64,000 bases of DNA from Psychrobacillus antarcticus (GCF_029533155.1 NZ_JAIZDB010000019.1:1-64000), one strand, 5' to 3'; positions 45,635 through 54,390 are shown, counted from the first letter of the stretch. Numbers and translations: made by a program. Notes: generated by a model from the letters alone, not told the origin.

Positions 45635-46480
45635 TCAAACAATATAGCCTATGTCCGTTAGTACATTATTAATAAATGACTGTGAATAGGTGAAAATTTC
45701 TTCTCGCTCCGGTTCTTGATAGAGGTCATGAAAACAATTTTTCCATTCTTTGTATTGATATTCAGAAAGTTCCTGTTTCCTTAGCCAGTTCGCCGCAGCA
45801 TTTGTATCCGTAATCTTATCTCTCTCTCCAGTCATGACAAGAATTGGTTTATTTGGTATAGGGATTTCGGTTTGATTTACAGATTTTAAAAGTGTTTGGA
45901 GTTCCTTATACCAATCAGTAGAAATGAAGGTTCTATAAGTTGGATCTGATACGAATTGTTCAAACACATCATAGTTTCTCGTTAAATCATTTAAGTGAAT
46001 ATCATGGTTTATTTTCTGCGGTATGGATAACTTCGCTAGTGTATTCGTCCATTTCGAAGGGAGCTTTTGAAGTTGGATCCAAGGTGATGTCAGTATTACT
46101 CCTGCATATTCAATATCTAACTTACGCAAGACTTTTATAAGTAAGGTGGCTCCGAGGCCATGACCTATTAAAAATATTGGAAGGTCATATGTAACTGCAA
46201 CTTGCATCGCTTGTTTAATGTAGTTCTTATATAGTTCGAAGGATTCGTCATGAATAGTTTTTGATTTTTTTAATTCTCCATGGCCTGGCAAGTCACCCAT
46301 AACGATATGATAATTGGAGCTTCTCAATTTTTCAATTAACCAAGCATATCTTCTATGATGCTCATAGGCACTATGAACAATGACTATTACTGCTTTAGGT
46401 TTTCCTTCTGTTTCCCATTTCCACATATAAACAAACCTCTTTTCTTTCCTTGCAATTTCACGGTATTTATTTTCAATCAA
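45635..46480 (-). CDS. YtpA-like alpha/beta-hydrolase with Gly in place of the nucleophile Ser
   Basis: The 281-residue protein has the serine-aminopeptidase/lysophospholipase fold: VIVIVHSAYEHHRRYAWLIE at about 31-50, GDLPGHGEL and a C-terminal FHDLYQEPER with the catalytic His. The Asp is in TGERDKIT. The nucleophile elbow, normally GHSMGG/GHSLGG, reads GHGLG at 106-110, so Ser is replaced by Gly (codon GGC). It lies divergent to ytoA as ytpA does in B. subtilis, where YtpA is a lysophospholipase linked to bacilysocin synthesis. This copy may be inactive as a hydrolase or act by another means. Confidence 0.85.
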   Translation of the reverse strand: MIENKYREIARKEKRFVYMWKWETEGKPKAVIVIVHSAYEHHRRYAWLIEKLRSSNYHIVMGDLPGHGELKKSKTIHDESFELYKNYIKQAMQVAVTYDLPIFLIGHGLGATLLIKVLRKLDIEYAGVILTSPWIQLQKLPSKWTNTLAKLSIPQKINHDIHLNDLTRNYDVFEQFVSDPTYRTFISTDWYKELQTLLKSVNQTEIPIPNKPILVMTGERDKITDTNAAANWLRKQELSEYQYKEWKNCFHDLYQEPEREEIFTYSQSFINNVLTDIGYIV

Positions 46481-46535
46481 TCTGTATGTCTGTTACGATT
46501 AATTATAGTCTAATTTTAAAAGGAGTGTATGCGAA

Positions 46536-47048
46536 ATGATTTATCCATATAAAGGGAAGACACCTACTATCGACGACTCTGCTTTTATAGCTGATTATGT
46601 CACAATAACAGGTGATGTGACAATCGGTCCAGAGACTACAATTTGGTTTAATACGGTAATTAGAGGGGATGTTGCTCCTACTATTATTGGAAGTAAAGTA
46701 AGTATACAAGATTTAAGTTGTCTACATCAAAGTCCAAACAAGCCACTTATAATAGAAGATGAAGTAACAATCGGGCATCAAGCAACTTTACATAGCTGTA
46801 CAGTGCGTAAAGGTGCGTTAATAGGAATGGGATCCATTATTTTAGATGGAGCGGAAATTGGGGAAGGTGCATTTATCGGAGCTGGGAGTCTCGTACCACC
46901 TGGCAAGAAAATACCCCCAAATTCATTGGCACTCGGGAGCCCAGCAAAAGTGGTGCGCGAGCTAAATGATGAAGATAAAGCTGACGTACAACGAATTATC
47001 CGCGAGTATGTAGAAAAAGGGCAATACTATAAATCTCTTCAAACTTAA
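46536..47048 (+). CDS. ytoA: Gamma-carbonic-anhydrase-like protein (YtoA)
   Basis: The 170-residue left-handed beta-helix protein has hexapeptide repeats (VTIGPETTIWFNTVIRGDV, VTIGHQATLHSCTV). The metal-binding histidines are in LSCLHQS and IGHQATLH, with RGD before them. Most members of this group bind zinc or iron, but carbonic anhydrase activity is shown for few. AAAAGGAG lies 11 bases before the ATG. Confidence 0.9.
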   Translation: MIYPYKGKTPTIDDSAFIADYVTITGDVTIGPETTIWFNTVIRGDVAPTIIGSKVSIQDLSCLHQSPNKPLIIEDEVTIGHQATLHSCTVRKGALIGMGSIILDGAEIGEGAFIGAGSLVPPGKKIPPNSLALGSPAKVVRELNDEDKADVQRIIREYVEKGQYYKSLQT

Positions 47049-47120
47049 CTTATCAAATGCATCCGCCGATTGAACGGCTAGATTAACTATTAACCTGGAT
47101 CAAACGATTATATCCTTTCA

Positions 47121-47361
47121 TCGACCGATTTTATTATGTATTCGACCGATTTATTCACTTATTCAACCAATTGTAATTGGTATTCGACCGATTCTCCATT
47201 TTAAAGCACTTTTTTTATTCAATTGATCGATTCTGCGCCTTGATTGATCGATTGTCTACCTTGATTGATCGATTGTCTACCTTGATTGATCGATTGTCTA
47301 CCTTGATTGATCGATTGTCTACCTTGATTGATCGATTGTCTACCTTGATTGATCGATTGTC
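47121..47361 (+). repeat. 21-bp repeat array, two related blocks
   Basis: Block 1 has units at 47121, 47142, 47163 and 47184 (core TCGACCGATT, TCAACCAATT once). Block 2 has units at 47240, 47261, 47282, 47303, 47324 and 47345 (TTGATTGATCGATTGTCTAC), nearly identical. The period is 21 bases throughout, with a 39-base joint. The array lies between convergent ytoA and metK. There are no spacers of unique sequence, so it is not a CRISPR array. Confidence 0.9.
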
Positions 47362-47376
47362 ATTATTTAACCAAAC

Positions 47377-47412
47377 AAAAAAGGCTTTCCATTATGGGAA
47401 AGCCTTTTTTGT
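47377..47412. terminator. Bidirectional terminator of metK/ytoA
   Basis: Stem AAAAAAGGCTTTCC / GGAAAGCCTTTTTT with an ATTAT loop. Confidence 0.92.
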
Positions 47413-47421
47413 TCATACTAC

Positions 47422-48618
47422 TTATAATCCAGCCATTTGTTTTAATTCTGCAGCTTTATCTGTTTTTTCCCATGGTACATCAATGTCTGTACGACCAAAG
47501 TGACCATAAGCAGCCGTTTGTTTGTATATTGGACGGCGTAGATCTAGCATTTTAATAATTCCTGCTGGACGAAGGTCAAATAGTTCACGAATATACGATA
47601 CTAATTTAACTTCTTCCACTTTTCCAGTACCAAAAGTTTCTACAGCAATTGAAACTGGTTTAGCTACACCAATTGCATAAGCAAGTTGTACTTCACAACG
47701 ATCTGCAAGACCAGCAGCAACAATGTTTTTAGCAACATAACGTGCAGCGTATGCAGCAGAACGGTCTACTTTTGTTGGATCTTTACCAGAGAATGCTCCC
47801 CCACCATGACGAGCATAGCCACCGTAAGTATCTACGATAATTTTACGTCCTGTTAAACCAGCATCTCCTTGTGGTCCACCAATAACGAAGCGTCCAGTTG
47901 GATTGATAAAGTATTTTGTGTTTTCATCTATTAAATTTGTAGGAACAATCGGATTGATCACTACTTCTTTAATATCTTTTTGAATTTGTTCTAACGTAAC
48001 TTCTGGATGATGTTGTGTCGAAATAACAATTGTATCAATATGAACCGGATTATTATTCTCGTCATACTCTACTGTTACTTGTGTTTTTCCATCTGGACGA
48101 AGATAGTCTAAAATTTCTTCTTTACGAACTTGTGCCAAACGAAATGCAAGTTTATGCGCTAAACTAATCGGTAACGGCATAAGCTCTGGTGTTTCGTTAC
48201 ATGCATAACCAAACATTAAACCTTGGTCTCCTGCTCCAATTGCATCAATATCAGATTCGCTCATAGACCCTTCTCTTGCTTCTAACGCTTGGTCCACACC
48301 TTGCGCGATGTCCGGTGATTGTTCATCAATGGAAGTAAGTACAGCAGAAGTTTCTGAGTCAAAGCCATACTTGGCACGTGTATAGCCAATTTCTTTGATA
48401 GTTGCACGAACTACTTTAGGAATATCTACGTAAGTAGATGTAGTAATTTCTCCTGCAACTAATACTAGTCCTGTCGTTACACTCGTTTCACAAGCTACAC
48501 GAGCATTTGGGTCTTCTGCTAAAATTGCATCTAGAATTGCATCAGAGATTTGATCACAGATTTTATCTGGATGCCCCTCTGTTACTGATTCTGATGTAAA
48601 TAATCGACGTTGTGTCAT
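47422..48618 (-). CDS. metK: S-adenosylmethionine synthetase
   Basis: MetK makes SAM from methionine and ATP. The 398-residue protein has [17 protein letters not shown] (about 16-32), [11 protein letters not shown] (about 117-127) and [22 protein letters not shown] (about 270-291), all family signatures. It is full length. A SAM-I riboswitch more than 180 bases upstream controls it. The ribosome site is TAGGAGGAAC seven bases before the ATG. Confidence 0.97.
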   Translation of the reverse strand: MTQRRLFTSESVTEGHPDKICDQISDAILDAILAEDPNARVACETSVTTGLVLVAGEITTSTYVDIPKVVRATIKEIGYTRAKYGFDSETSAVLTSIDEQSPDIAQGVDQALEAREGSMSESDIDAIGAGDQGLMFGYACNETPELMPLPISLAHKLAFRLAQVRKEEILDYLRPDGKTQVTVEYDENNNPVHIDTIVISTQHHPEVTLEQIQKDIKEVVINPIVPTNLIDENTKYFINPTGRFVIGGPQGDAGLTGRKIIVDTYGGYARHGGGAFSGKDPTKVDRSAAYAARYVAKNIVAAGLADRCEVQLAYAIGVAKPVSIAVETFGTGKVEEVKLVSYIRELFDLRPAGIIKMLDLRRPIYKQTAAYGHFGRTDIDVPWEKTDKAAELKQMAGL

Positions 48619-48801
48619 AGATTGTTCCTCCTATATCCCGCGAGATTTCTCTCAAGAATTGATACGGTACTCATTCCCATGTCAAGCCATTCAAAATGTT
48701 TCATGCACTTTCATCACATTATAGTAAATGTATTTGAATGCATCGAAGTTAACTTGAAGCCGTTTCGGACTTGGCACACAAGGATAAAGGGCGATGTTCA
48801 A

Positions 48802-48985
48802 TAAAAAAACCTCTCACTCACGTATATATACATGAGGAAAGGTATTAGTATCATAAGCACCTTTCACTCTTATCAATCAAGGGATTTCACCTTGTCTCAG
48901 GTTTGGCACCTTTGTAATAACAAAAAGTATTACAGGTTGCCGGGTTTCATAGGGCCTGACCCCTCCACCAGCTCGGGATAAGAGT
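48802..48985 (-). promoter_or_regulatory. SAM-I (S-box) riboswitch with terminator, metK leader
   Basis: On the minus strand P1 pairs CTCTTATC (48977-48984) with GATAAGAG (48867-48874). Between them are CCCGAGCTGGTGGAGGG, the conserved GAAACCCGGCAACC, GGTGCCAAACCTG and AAATCCC. The terminator ACCTTTCCTCATG / CGTGAGTGAGAGGT with TTTTTTT is at 48802-48845. SAM binding should stop transcription of metK. Confidence 0.95.
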
Positions 48986-49099
48986 ATCCGTTCAATTTAT
49001 CATCATACGGAAATGTGTAATAGAAGTCAACTATTTTTGTTCGCATTTTATACACAAAGGAAAAATTTTAATCTAATTAGTGTAGACTAATTGACTCAA

Positions 49100-49110
49100 T
49101 GTGTTATACT
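49100..49110 (+). promoter_or_regulatory. CcpN-type operator overlapping the pckA -10 region
   Basis: TGTGTTATACT matches the CcpN consensus TRTGHYATAYW at every position. It contains TATACT, a possible -10 with TAGACT (49083-49088) as -35. In B. subtilis CcpN represses pckA and gapB under glycolytic conditions. Confidence 0.7.
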
Positions 49111-49178
49111 AATTCACATATCAATTAAAATCCCCTCTTAAATTTGAGGAAATATAAAAAAAGGATGGTATATTCTAA

Positions 49179-50765
49179 ATGAATTCAATCGATACTGTGA
49201 GTGAACTGAAAGAATTGTTAGCAGGCAATAACGTTAGCAGCCAATTGTCAGTGCCACAACTTGTGGAAAAAGCTACAACAAGAGGAGAAGCTGTTCTAAC
49301 TTCTACCGGTGCAGTAAAAGCCGAAACTGGAAAATATACTGGTCGCTCTCCACAAGATAAGTATATAGTAGAAGAAGCTATTTCGAAAGACAAAATCGAT
49401 TGGGGCTCAGTAAACCAACCAATTTCTTCTGATATTTTTGATGCATTATATAAAAAAATGATTAATTTCTTAAATAAGCAAGACGAAATCTTCGAGTTTA
49501 AAGGATACGCAGGAGCAGATAAAGAATCACGTCTAGGTATTCGAGTAATTAACGAATACGCATGGCATAACCTTTTCGCTCATCAGCTATTTATACGTCC
49601 AACTCAAGAAGAACTTGCAACACATACAACAGACTTCACAGTTCTTTCAGCTCCTAATTTTAAAGCAGATCCAGCTGTAGATGGTACGCGTTCAGAAACG
49701 TTTATCATTGTATCTATGGAAAAACGCACGGTGTTAATAGGTGGTACTGAATATGCTGGAGAGATGAAGAAATCGATTTTCTCTATTATGAACTACTTAC
49801 TACCAGAACAAGACATCTTTTCCATGCATTGCTCTGCAAACGTTGGTAGTGATGGAGACGTAGCATTATTCTTCGGTTTATCTGGAACAGGTAAAACTAC
49901 TCTTTCTGCAGATGCTGGTCGCAAATTAATCGGAGATGACGAGCATGGCTGGTCAGATAACGGTGTATTTAATATTGAAGGTGGCTGCTACGCAAAATGT
50001 ATCGACCTAACTCGAGAAAATGAACCGCAAATATGGGATGCAATTTCATTCGGAACTGTATTAGAAAACGTAGTGGTTGATGCGGAAACTCGCGTTGCTA
50101 ACTATGCTGACAACTCATTGACAGAAAATACACGCGCCGCTTACCCAATTCAATATATCGATAATATTGTAGACCCTTCTGTAGCAGGTCATCCGAATAC
50201 AATTATTTTCTTAACTGCTGATGCATTTGGCGTATTGCCTCCAATCAGCAAGCTAACAAAAGAACAAGCAATGTACCACTTCTTAAGTGGCTTTACTTCA
50301 AAACTTGCTGGAACTGAACGTGGAGTTACATCGCCACAACCAGTCTTCTCTACTTGTTTCGGTTCACCATTCTTGCCATTACATGCAACGGTGTATGCTG
50401 AAATGCTTGGTAAGAAGATTGATGAACACGACGCACAAGTTTTCTTAGTAAACACTGGTTGGACTGGTGGAGAATATGGCGTAGGTAATCGCATGAAGCT
50501 TTCATATACTCGTACAATGGTTCGTGCTGCAATTGATGGCAAACTAAACAATGCGGAAACAGCAACAGATGCAGTATTTGGTTTAGCTATTCCTACAGAA
50601 GTAGAAGGTGTTCCTACTGAAGTACTTATACCTCGTAATGCTTGGGCAGATAAAGAGGCATATGACCAAAAAGCTGCTGAGCTAGCTCAGTCATTCCGTG
50701 AAAACTTTAAAAAATTTGGTACTGTCTCTGAAGACATTTCTTTTAAAGGTGGACCATTAGCTTAA
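49179..50765 (+). CDS. pckA: ATP-dependent phosphoenolpyruvate carboxykinase
   Basis: PckA converts oxaloacetate to phosphoenolpyruvate, the entry to gluconeogenesis. The 528-residue enzyme has the kinase-1a motif GLSGTGKT at 233-240, followed by [16 protein letters not shown] and a metal/substrate segment [11 protein letters not shown] near residue 56. [21 protein letters not shown] is the C-terminal signature. It is full length. The start has AAAAAAGGATGG upstream. It is divergent from metK and closed by its own terminator. Confidence 0.97.
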   Translation: MNSIDTVSELKELLAGNNVSSQLSVPQLVEKATTRGEAVLTSTGAVKAETGKYTGRSPQDKYIVEEAISKDKIDWGSVNQPISSDIFDALYKKMINFLNKQDEIFEFKGYAGADKESRLGIRVINEYAWHNLFAHQLFIRPTQEELATHTTDFTVLSAPNFKADPAVDGTRSETFIIVSMEKRTVLIGGTEYAGEMKKSIFSIMNYLLPEQDIFSMHCSANVGSDGDVALFFGLSGTGKTTLSADAGRKLIGDDEHGWSDNGVFNIEGGCYAKCIDLTRENEPQIWDAISFGTVLENVVVDAETRVANYADNSLTENTRAAYPIQYIDNIVDPSVAGHPNTIIFLTADAFGVLPPISKLTKEQAMYHFLSGFTSKLAGTERGVTSPQPVFSTCFGSPFLPLHATVYAEMLGKKIDEHDAQVFLVNTGWTGGEYGVGNRMKLSYTRTMVRAAIDGKLNNAETATDAVFGLAIPTEVEGVPTEVLIPRNAWADKEAYDQKAAELAQSFRENFKKFGTVSEDISFKGGPLA

Positions 50766-50779
50766 TAGAGTAAACATCA

Positions 50780-50816
50780 AAAGAGCCAAATTCTAATGAA
50801 TTTGGCTCTTTTAAAA
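50780..50816 (+). terminator. Terminator of pckA
   Basis: Stem AAGAGCCAAATTC / GAATTTGGCTCTT with a TAAT loop and T residues; its symmetry could also stop the convergent gene. Confidence 0.9.
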
Positions 50817-50826
50817 TAGCTTAGCA

Positions 50827-51276
50827 TTAATCACCATTAGTCTCATGATATTCACTATCAGTTATTTTCGGAAATATTTCAGTGAACTTTTCCGCTTCCT
50901 CTTCATTAACCTTATATAGAATAATTTCTGAACCATAGTGACCTATTTCCATTTGTTCCACCCCATCCTCTTGGAAGAACATCGTAAACCACTTTAAACC
51001 ACCCTTTGGATCGACCGAATAATTTCTAAAATAAAGTCTATTTTCATCCGTTAGATTAATAGTAACGACTTTCATCAATCCTTCCGTTTGAACTGACACT
51101 GCCCGAGAGTTTAACTCTTCTAACACGTCTAGTTCCTCACTCCAACAATGGATCACTACTTCTTGAAATTCATTTGTATATTGATCCCACAAATCCTCCC
51201 AAAAACTCGTATCTATGGGAAACGATGATTTCCCTTCTACACTCATTGCCTCAGTTGTTACGACAACATTGCCCAT
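50827..51276 (-). CDS. Conserved hypothetical protein next to ytmA
   Basis: The 149-residue acidic cytosolic protein begins MGNVVVTTEAMSVEGKSSF from this ATG, which has GAGAGGGG upstream and starts three bases after the ytmA stop. The frame continues 12 codons upstream into ytmA, but without a good start. Repeated aromatic/acidic features (DTSFWEDLWDQYTNEF, RLYFRNYSVDPKGGLKWFTMFF) suggest a small folded domain. I do not recognise the family. It lies where small ytm genes are found in Bacillus. Confidence 0.72.
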   Translation of the reverse strand: MGNVVVTTEAMSVEGKSSFPIDTSFWEDLWDQYTNEFQEVVIHCWSEELDVLEELNSRAVSVQTEGLMKVVTINLTDENRLYFRNYSVDPKGGLKWFTMFFQEDGVEQMEIGHYGSEIILYKVNEEEAEKFTEIFPKITDSEYHETNGD

Positions 51277-51278
51277 TA

Positions 51279-52073
51279 TTAAACCCCTCTCTGATTTTTC
51301 ATCCAGCGACATGCATCTTTTAATACACGTCTATTTATTCTGCTCGGAAAAAAATGTGTGAATTCTGGATAGTACCAGGTTTCTACTGGTATACTATTCC
51401 CTATTAATGCCTGCTCTAAAACCTTTGCATGCTCAAAAGAGACATTTTTATCTTGTTCCCCATGTATTATAAGCGTTGATACCTTCATTTCCTCTATTCG
51501 AGTTAATATATCTCGCTGTTCATAGCCCAATGGATACTTAGTTGGCATACCACCGATAACTCGTTTCATCATCTTTCGCATATCTAGTCTTTCTTCGTAA
51601 GTTAAATAAATATCTGAAACACCTGCCCATGTAACTAAGGAAGTAATATCATTACGTAAAATAGCAATCCATAATGCCATGATTCCACCACGAGAAAATG
51701 CAAATAGGTGAATCAGTTCAGGTATGCAATATTGCTTTAATACATCTACTGCGTAAATAGCATCCCAACGGTCTTCTCCTGCAAATTCATCTTTTCCTTC
51801 ACCACCACGGTTGCCACGATAATAAGGTGCAAATACGATAAAGCCTTCAGACGCAATTTGTGCGATCCGAGCAGGCCGTACCATTCCAATACTTTGCATG
51901 CCTCCTCGACAATATAAAATCCCTTCATAGCTTCCTACCTTTTTTGGTGATGCTAACATCCCTTTTACTCGCAGACCGCAGGACCAGTATGTAATTTCCT
52001 TTAATACAATTTTTGGGTTTGGTGATGGATAAGTTCGAACTTTTTCAATCGTTCCATTTGGTTTCAATTTCAT
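51279..52073 (-). CDS. ytmA: YtmA-like prolyl-oligopeptidase-type hydrolase
   Basis: The 264-residue alpha/beta-hydrolase of the S9 family lacks a beta-propeller. The nucleophile Ser127 is in HLFAFSRGGIMALW, the Asp in IIHGEQDKNVSF (about 209) and the His in PEFTHFFP (about 243), so the triad is complete. The substrate is unknown. The start overlaps the end of ytkD by 29 bases, with AAGGTGA before it. Gene order pckA-ytmA-ytkD is the Bacillus one. Confidence 0.87.
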   Translation of the reverse strand: MKLKPNGTIEKVRTYPSPNPKIVLKEITYWSCGLRVKGMLASPKKVGSYEGILYCRGGMQSIGMVRPARIAQIASEGFIVFAPYYRGNRGGEGKDEFAGEDRWDAIYAVDVLKQYCIPELIHLFAFSRGGIMALWIAILRNDITSLVTWAGVSDIYLTYEERLDMRKMMKRVIGGMPTKYPLGYEQRDILTRIEEMKVSTLIIHGEQDKNVSFEHAKVLEQALIGNSIPVETWYYPEFTHFFPSRINRRVLKDACRWMKNQRGV

Positions 52074-52518
52074 TCACCTTCTTTAAAATAGCTTTCATTC
52101 CATTATCTTTCATATGGAAGCTTAAACATTCACTTTGAGTAAGTTCTTCTGAAGATAACCAGAGAGCTCCTTCTGTTTCAAAGTTTGTCTTATCTTTATT
52201 AATATACCCAACTTCTGCTATATAAACAGTTTTACAAAAAGGGATATTATCTAATACCATATATTCTGCAAGCCATTCTAGCATCACTATATCCACATTT
52301 GTTTCTTCTTTTGTTTCTCTAATAGCTGCTTTGAGTAAAGTTTCCCCTTTCTCTACCTTACCACCTGGAAACTCTAATCCCCTTTTCGGATGCTTCGTAA
52401 GCAGCCACTTGTCTTTATATTTCGCTACGACAAGTACATGTTTAGAAGGGATTGAAAAGAAACCTTGCTCAAAGGTTAGCTTTACATCATATCCATTTAA
52501 ATCCTGGAAAGAAATCAT
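52045..52518 (-). CDS. ytkD: Nudix hydrolase YtkD (8-oxo-dGTPase type)
   Basis: The 157-residue Nudix protein has the box GGKVEKGE-x7-RETKEETN at 52-74. Asn replaces the usual Gly near the box end. YtkD of B. subtilis hydrolyses 8-oxo-dGTP and limits oxidative mutation. The position next to ytmA and dps fits. The start is preceded by GGGGAGTAAGGAA. Confidence 0.88.
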   Translation of the reverse strand: MISFQDLNGYDVKLTFEQGFFSIPSKHVLVVAKYKDKWLLTKHPKRGLEFPGGKVEKGETLLKAAIRETKEETNVDIVMLEWLAEYMVLDNIPFCKTVYIAEVGYINKDKTNFETEGALWLSSEELTQSECLSFHMKDNGMKAILKKVNEIETKWND

Positions 52519-52563
52519 TTCCTTACTCCCCTTGGTTTTCTTTTAATTTTACCATATGTATAT

Positions 52564-52598
52564 AAAAAGACTTAGCCCAATTGAGAGCTAAGTCTATA
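52564..52598 (-). terminator. Terminator of the small-gene pair
   Basis: Minus-strand stem AGACTTAGCTC / GGGCTAAGTCT with a T-rich tail, shortly after the 53-residue gene. Confidence 0.8.
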
Positions 52599-52603
52599 AG
52601 TAT

Positions 52604-52765
52604 CTACTCTTTTGGAGGACCCATTTTGTAATCTTCATTACCTTCTTCTCTATTTTGTGCTATATTCTGCTTGGATTTATCCTGAGGAGACTGGTTTAGA
52701 AGGGAACTAACATTTCGATACGTTACAGGATTTTCATTTCCTTTTCTGTTTAAATTCTTACTCAT
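52604..52765 (-). CDS. Small 53-residue hydrophilic protein, coupled to its upstream neighbour
   Basis: The frame begins MSKNLNRKGNENPVTYRN at 52765 and ends GPPKE-TAG at 52604. It is rich in Asn, Gln, Lys and Glu, with no hydrophobic segment, and is likely disordered. A strong GGAGG lies seven bases before the ATG. The start overlaps the stop of the preceding gene by four bases (ATGA), the usual sign of coupled translation. I do not recognise the family; a spore or stress peptide is possible but not shown. Confidence 0.72.
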   Translation of the reverse strand: MSKNLNRKGNENPVTYRNVSSLLNQSPQDKSKQNIAQNREEGNEDYKMGPPKE

Positions 52766-53097
52766 AATTGAACCTCCATTCTTCTTTGGAAATAAGGTAG
52801 TTGTTCGATAAATCGTTTAGAATCATCTGAAGTAAATTCATGAATCCATGCATACACTTTCTTTAGTCTTCGATCATATTGATCATTTTCTCCATCCACA
52901 TGATATGGCTTTACTGACATTGGTTCATGTGCCCTCAGGAAATTTCTACTTTGCACCGATTTTAGCTGATAGAAAAGTCTTTCGAATACTTTTATTTCAT
53001 TTCTTGTCGCTGTTACTTCAAATTCCCATTGAGATTCTTCTGGAAATGCATATACTTGCTGACTTTTCACGGATATATACACTTTGTATAAGGTCAT
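52762..53097 (-). CDS. Conserved hypothetical protein
   Basis: From ATG 53097 the protein is 111 residues: MTLYKVYISVKSQQVYAFPE at the N-terminus, a basic middle (FERLFYQLKSVQSRNFLRAHEP) and KKVYAWIHEFTSDDSKRFIEQL. There is no membrane segment. AAAGGATG lies before this ATG, and the longer frame to 53160 has no support. Family not recognised. The 53-residue gene follows with a four-base overlap. Confidence 0.75.
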   Translation of the reverse strand: MTLYKVYISVKSQQVYAFPEESQWEFEVTATRNEIKVFERLFYQLKSVQSRNFLRAHEPMSVKPYHVDGENDQYDRRLKKVYAWIHEFTSDDSKRFIEQLPYFQRRMEVQL

Positions 53098-53133
53098 TTT
53101 CACACATCCTTTTATAGAAGTTTGTACTAAAAA

Positions 53134-53166
53134 CAAAAAAACATGCACCCTTGGGCACATGTTTTT
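53134..53166. terminator. Terminator of the YjfB-like gene
   Basis: Stem ACATGTGCCC / GGGTGCATGT with one wobble; the A-tract gives TTTTTTT on the minus strand. Confidence 0.8.
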
Positions 53167-53341
53167 ATGCTTGAATATCTACAACGGATCCTTTATAAGG
53201 ATGTGTTGCTGCTTGAGGCATGTCTTCTAACATTTCTATAGCTGCCACAGTTTCCATATTCAGAGCATTTTGCAAAACACTCATCTGCACGGTCTGTTGT
53301 AACTGCAGTAAGTTAGATGACATTATGGAGTTTATATCCAA
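53165..53341 (-). CDS. YjfB-family small protein (putative motility protein)
   Basis: A TTG start at 53341, six bases after GGGAGGG, opens a 58-residue frame. It reads MDINSIMSSNLLQLQQTVQM, then SVLQNALNMETVAAIEMLED and ends PYKGSVVDIQA. The MDI start, the Gln/Met-rich helix with SVLQNALN, and the C-terminal G-x-x-VDI-A pattern match the YjfB family. Members are sigma-D or motility-linked in some Bacillales; the molecular role is unknown. It stands alone on the minus strand between dps and the small-gene pair, with its own terminator. Confidence 0.75.
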   Translation of the reverse strand: MDINSIMSSNLLQLQQTVQMSVLQNALNMETVAAIEMLEDMPQAATHPYKGSVVDIQA

Positions 53342-53398
53342 AAAAATCCCTCCCTAACAAGCTATATATCGGTAAATTTAATTTACTTTAAAGCTATA

Positions 53399-53863
53399 TT
53401 ATTTTTTAGCAGTATTAGAATTAGTGTCGCCTAAAAATGCATTTAACATCCACTGATGTTTTTCTGTTTTTTGATAAATCGCATTTAATACATCTTCTGT
53501 CATATCATCTTCATCTTTGGCTGCTTCTTCCATCCCTTTTTTAAGAGATTTCATAATTTTATCAAAATCATCTACAACCGTTTGTACCATTTCGTCAGCT
53601 GACTCTTTACTCGATGCTTCTTTTACTTCTGAAAGCTCCAAATGTTCTTTTAATGTAGCAGTAGGTTTACCACCTAATGTTAATAAACGTTCTGCAATTT
53701 CATCCATATTAAGTGTAGCTTCGTTATATAATTCTTCAAATTTAGCATGCAAAGTAAAAAATGACGGTCCCTTTACATACCAATGAAAATTATGCAATTT
53801 TGTATACATAACTGACCATGTTGCTACTTGTTTATTTAGTTCTTTATTTAATGCTGCTGACAT
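53399..53863 (-). CDS. dps: Dps/ferritin-like DNA protection protein
   Basis: The 154-residue four-helix protein has the ferroxidase segment WSVMYTKLHNFHWYVKGPSFFTLHAKFEELY (about 16-46) with the His and Glu/Asp ligands, then NMDEIAERLLTLGGKPTATLKEHLE. Dps dodecamers store iron and protect DNA under oxidative stress. Starts at ATG 53863 after AGGGAGAGTGAC. The position next to ytkD is conserved in Bacillus. I could not find a convincing PerR box. Confidence 0.93.
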   Translation of the reverse strand: MSAALNKELNKQVATWSVMYTKLHNFHWYVKGPSFFTLHAKFEELYNEATLNMDEIAERLLTLGGKPTATLKEHLELSEVKEASSKESADEMVQTVVDDFDKIMKSLKKGMEEAAKDEDDMTEDVLNAIYQKTEKHQWMLNAFLGDTNSNTAKK

Positions 53864-53965
53864 AAAATTGTCACTCTCCCTTAAATTTTAGTTGCTTTCC
53901 CTTTTAATATACCTCCAACTCTCTTACAATAAACATAATAATAAGTTTATCTGGAGTGAATAATA

Positions 53966-54088
53966 ATGGTATTTTGGATATTAGGCGCAGCAATAATACT
54001 TAGTATTTTTGGCTTTACCTTTTTGTACAAGCTAGCGATGAGTGATAAATCCCCTAAAATTGATCCTAAACCTAAGGATGTCGAATAA
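53966..54088 (+). CDS. 40-residue single-pass membrane peptide
   Basis: ATG 53966 follows CTGGAGTGAATAATA. The frame gives a hydrophobic helix at about 3-22 ([20 protein letters not shown]), then a short charged tail ([15 protein letters not shown]). It stops two bases before the yidD start, so both are probably one transcript. The arrangement resembles small membrane peptides such as YtzI near this locus in B. subtilis, but I cannot confirm the identity. Confidence 0.7.
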   Translation: MVFWILGAAIILSIFGFTFLYKLAMSDKSPKIDPKPKDVE

Positions 54089-54090
54089 TT

Positions 54091-54324
54091 ATGAAACATA
54101 TTATTATATCTATTTTTCGTTTTTATCAAAAGTTTATCTCTCCACTTTCCCCGCCTAGTTGCCGCTTTTATCCGACATGCTCTCATTACGGAGTAGAGGC
54201 ACTTCAAAAACATGGGGCTATTAAGGGGAGTATTTTAACTGTAAAAAGAATATCTAAATGTCATCCTTTTCATGAAGGCGGCATAGATCCTGTTCCAGAT
54301 GAATGGCCTTTGAAAAAAAAATAA
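54091..54324 (+). CDS. yidD: Membrane protein insertion efficiency factor YidD
   Basis: The 77-residue protein is membrane-associated by an amphipathic N-terminus ([15 protein letters not shown]). It contains the YidD signature [20 protein letters not shown] and [17 protein letters not shown], with three conserved cysteines. YidD assists YidC-dependent insertion of membrane proteins. It starts two bases after the small membrane peptide; a terminator overlaps its end. Confidence 0.93.
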   Translation: MKHIIISIFRFYQKFISPLSPPSCRFYPTCSHYGVEALQKHGAIKGSILTVKRISKCHPFHEGGIDPVPDEWPLKKK

Positions 54325-54342
54325 TTCAAAGGCTATTTTTTC
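54305..54342 (+). terminator. Terminator of yidD
   Basis: Stem GCCTTTGAA / TTCAAAGGC followed by TATTTTTT; the left arm lies inside the yidD coding end. Confidence 0.82.
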
Positions 54343-54390
54343 TTGCTTTTTTTTCGAAAGTCCTGTAATCTAATGAAGTTATCATTTTTT

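Noticed and set aside
47219-47361. Possible CRISPR array
   Set aside because: Units are directly adjacent with a 21-bp period and have no unique spacers; no cas genes are in the window.
53870-53965. PerR box upstream of dps
   Set aside because: AT-rich TTATTATTATG has too many mismatches to the PerR consensus.
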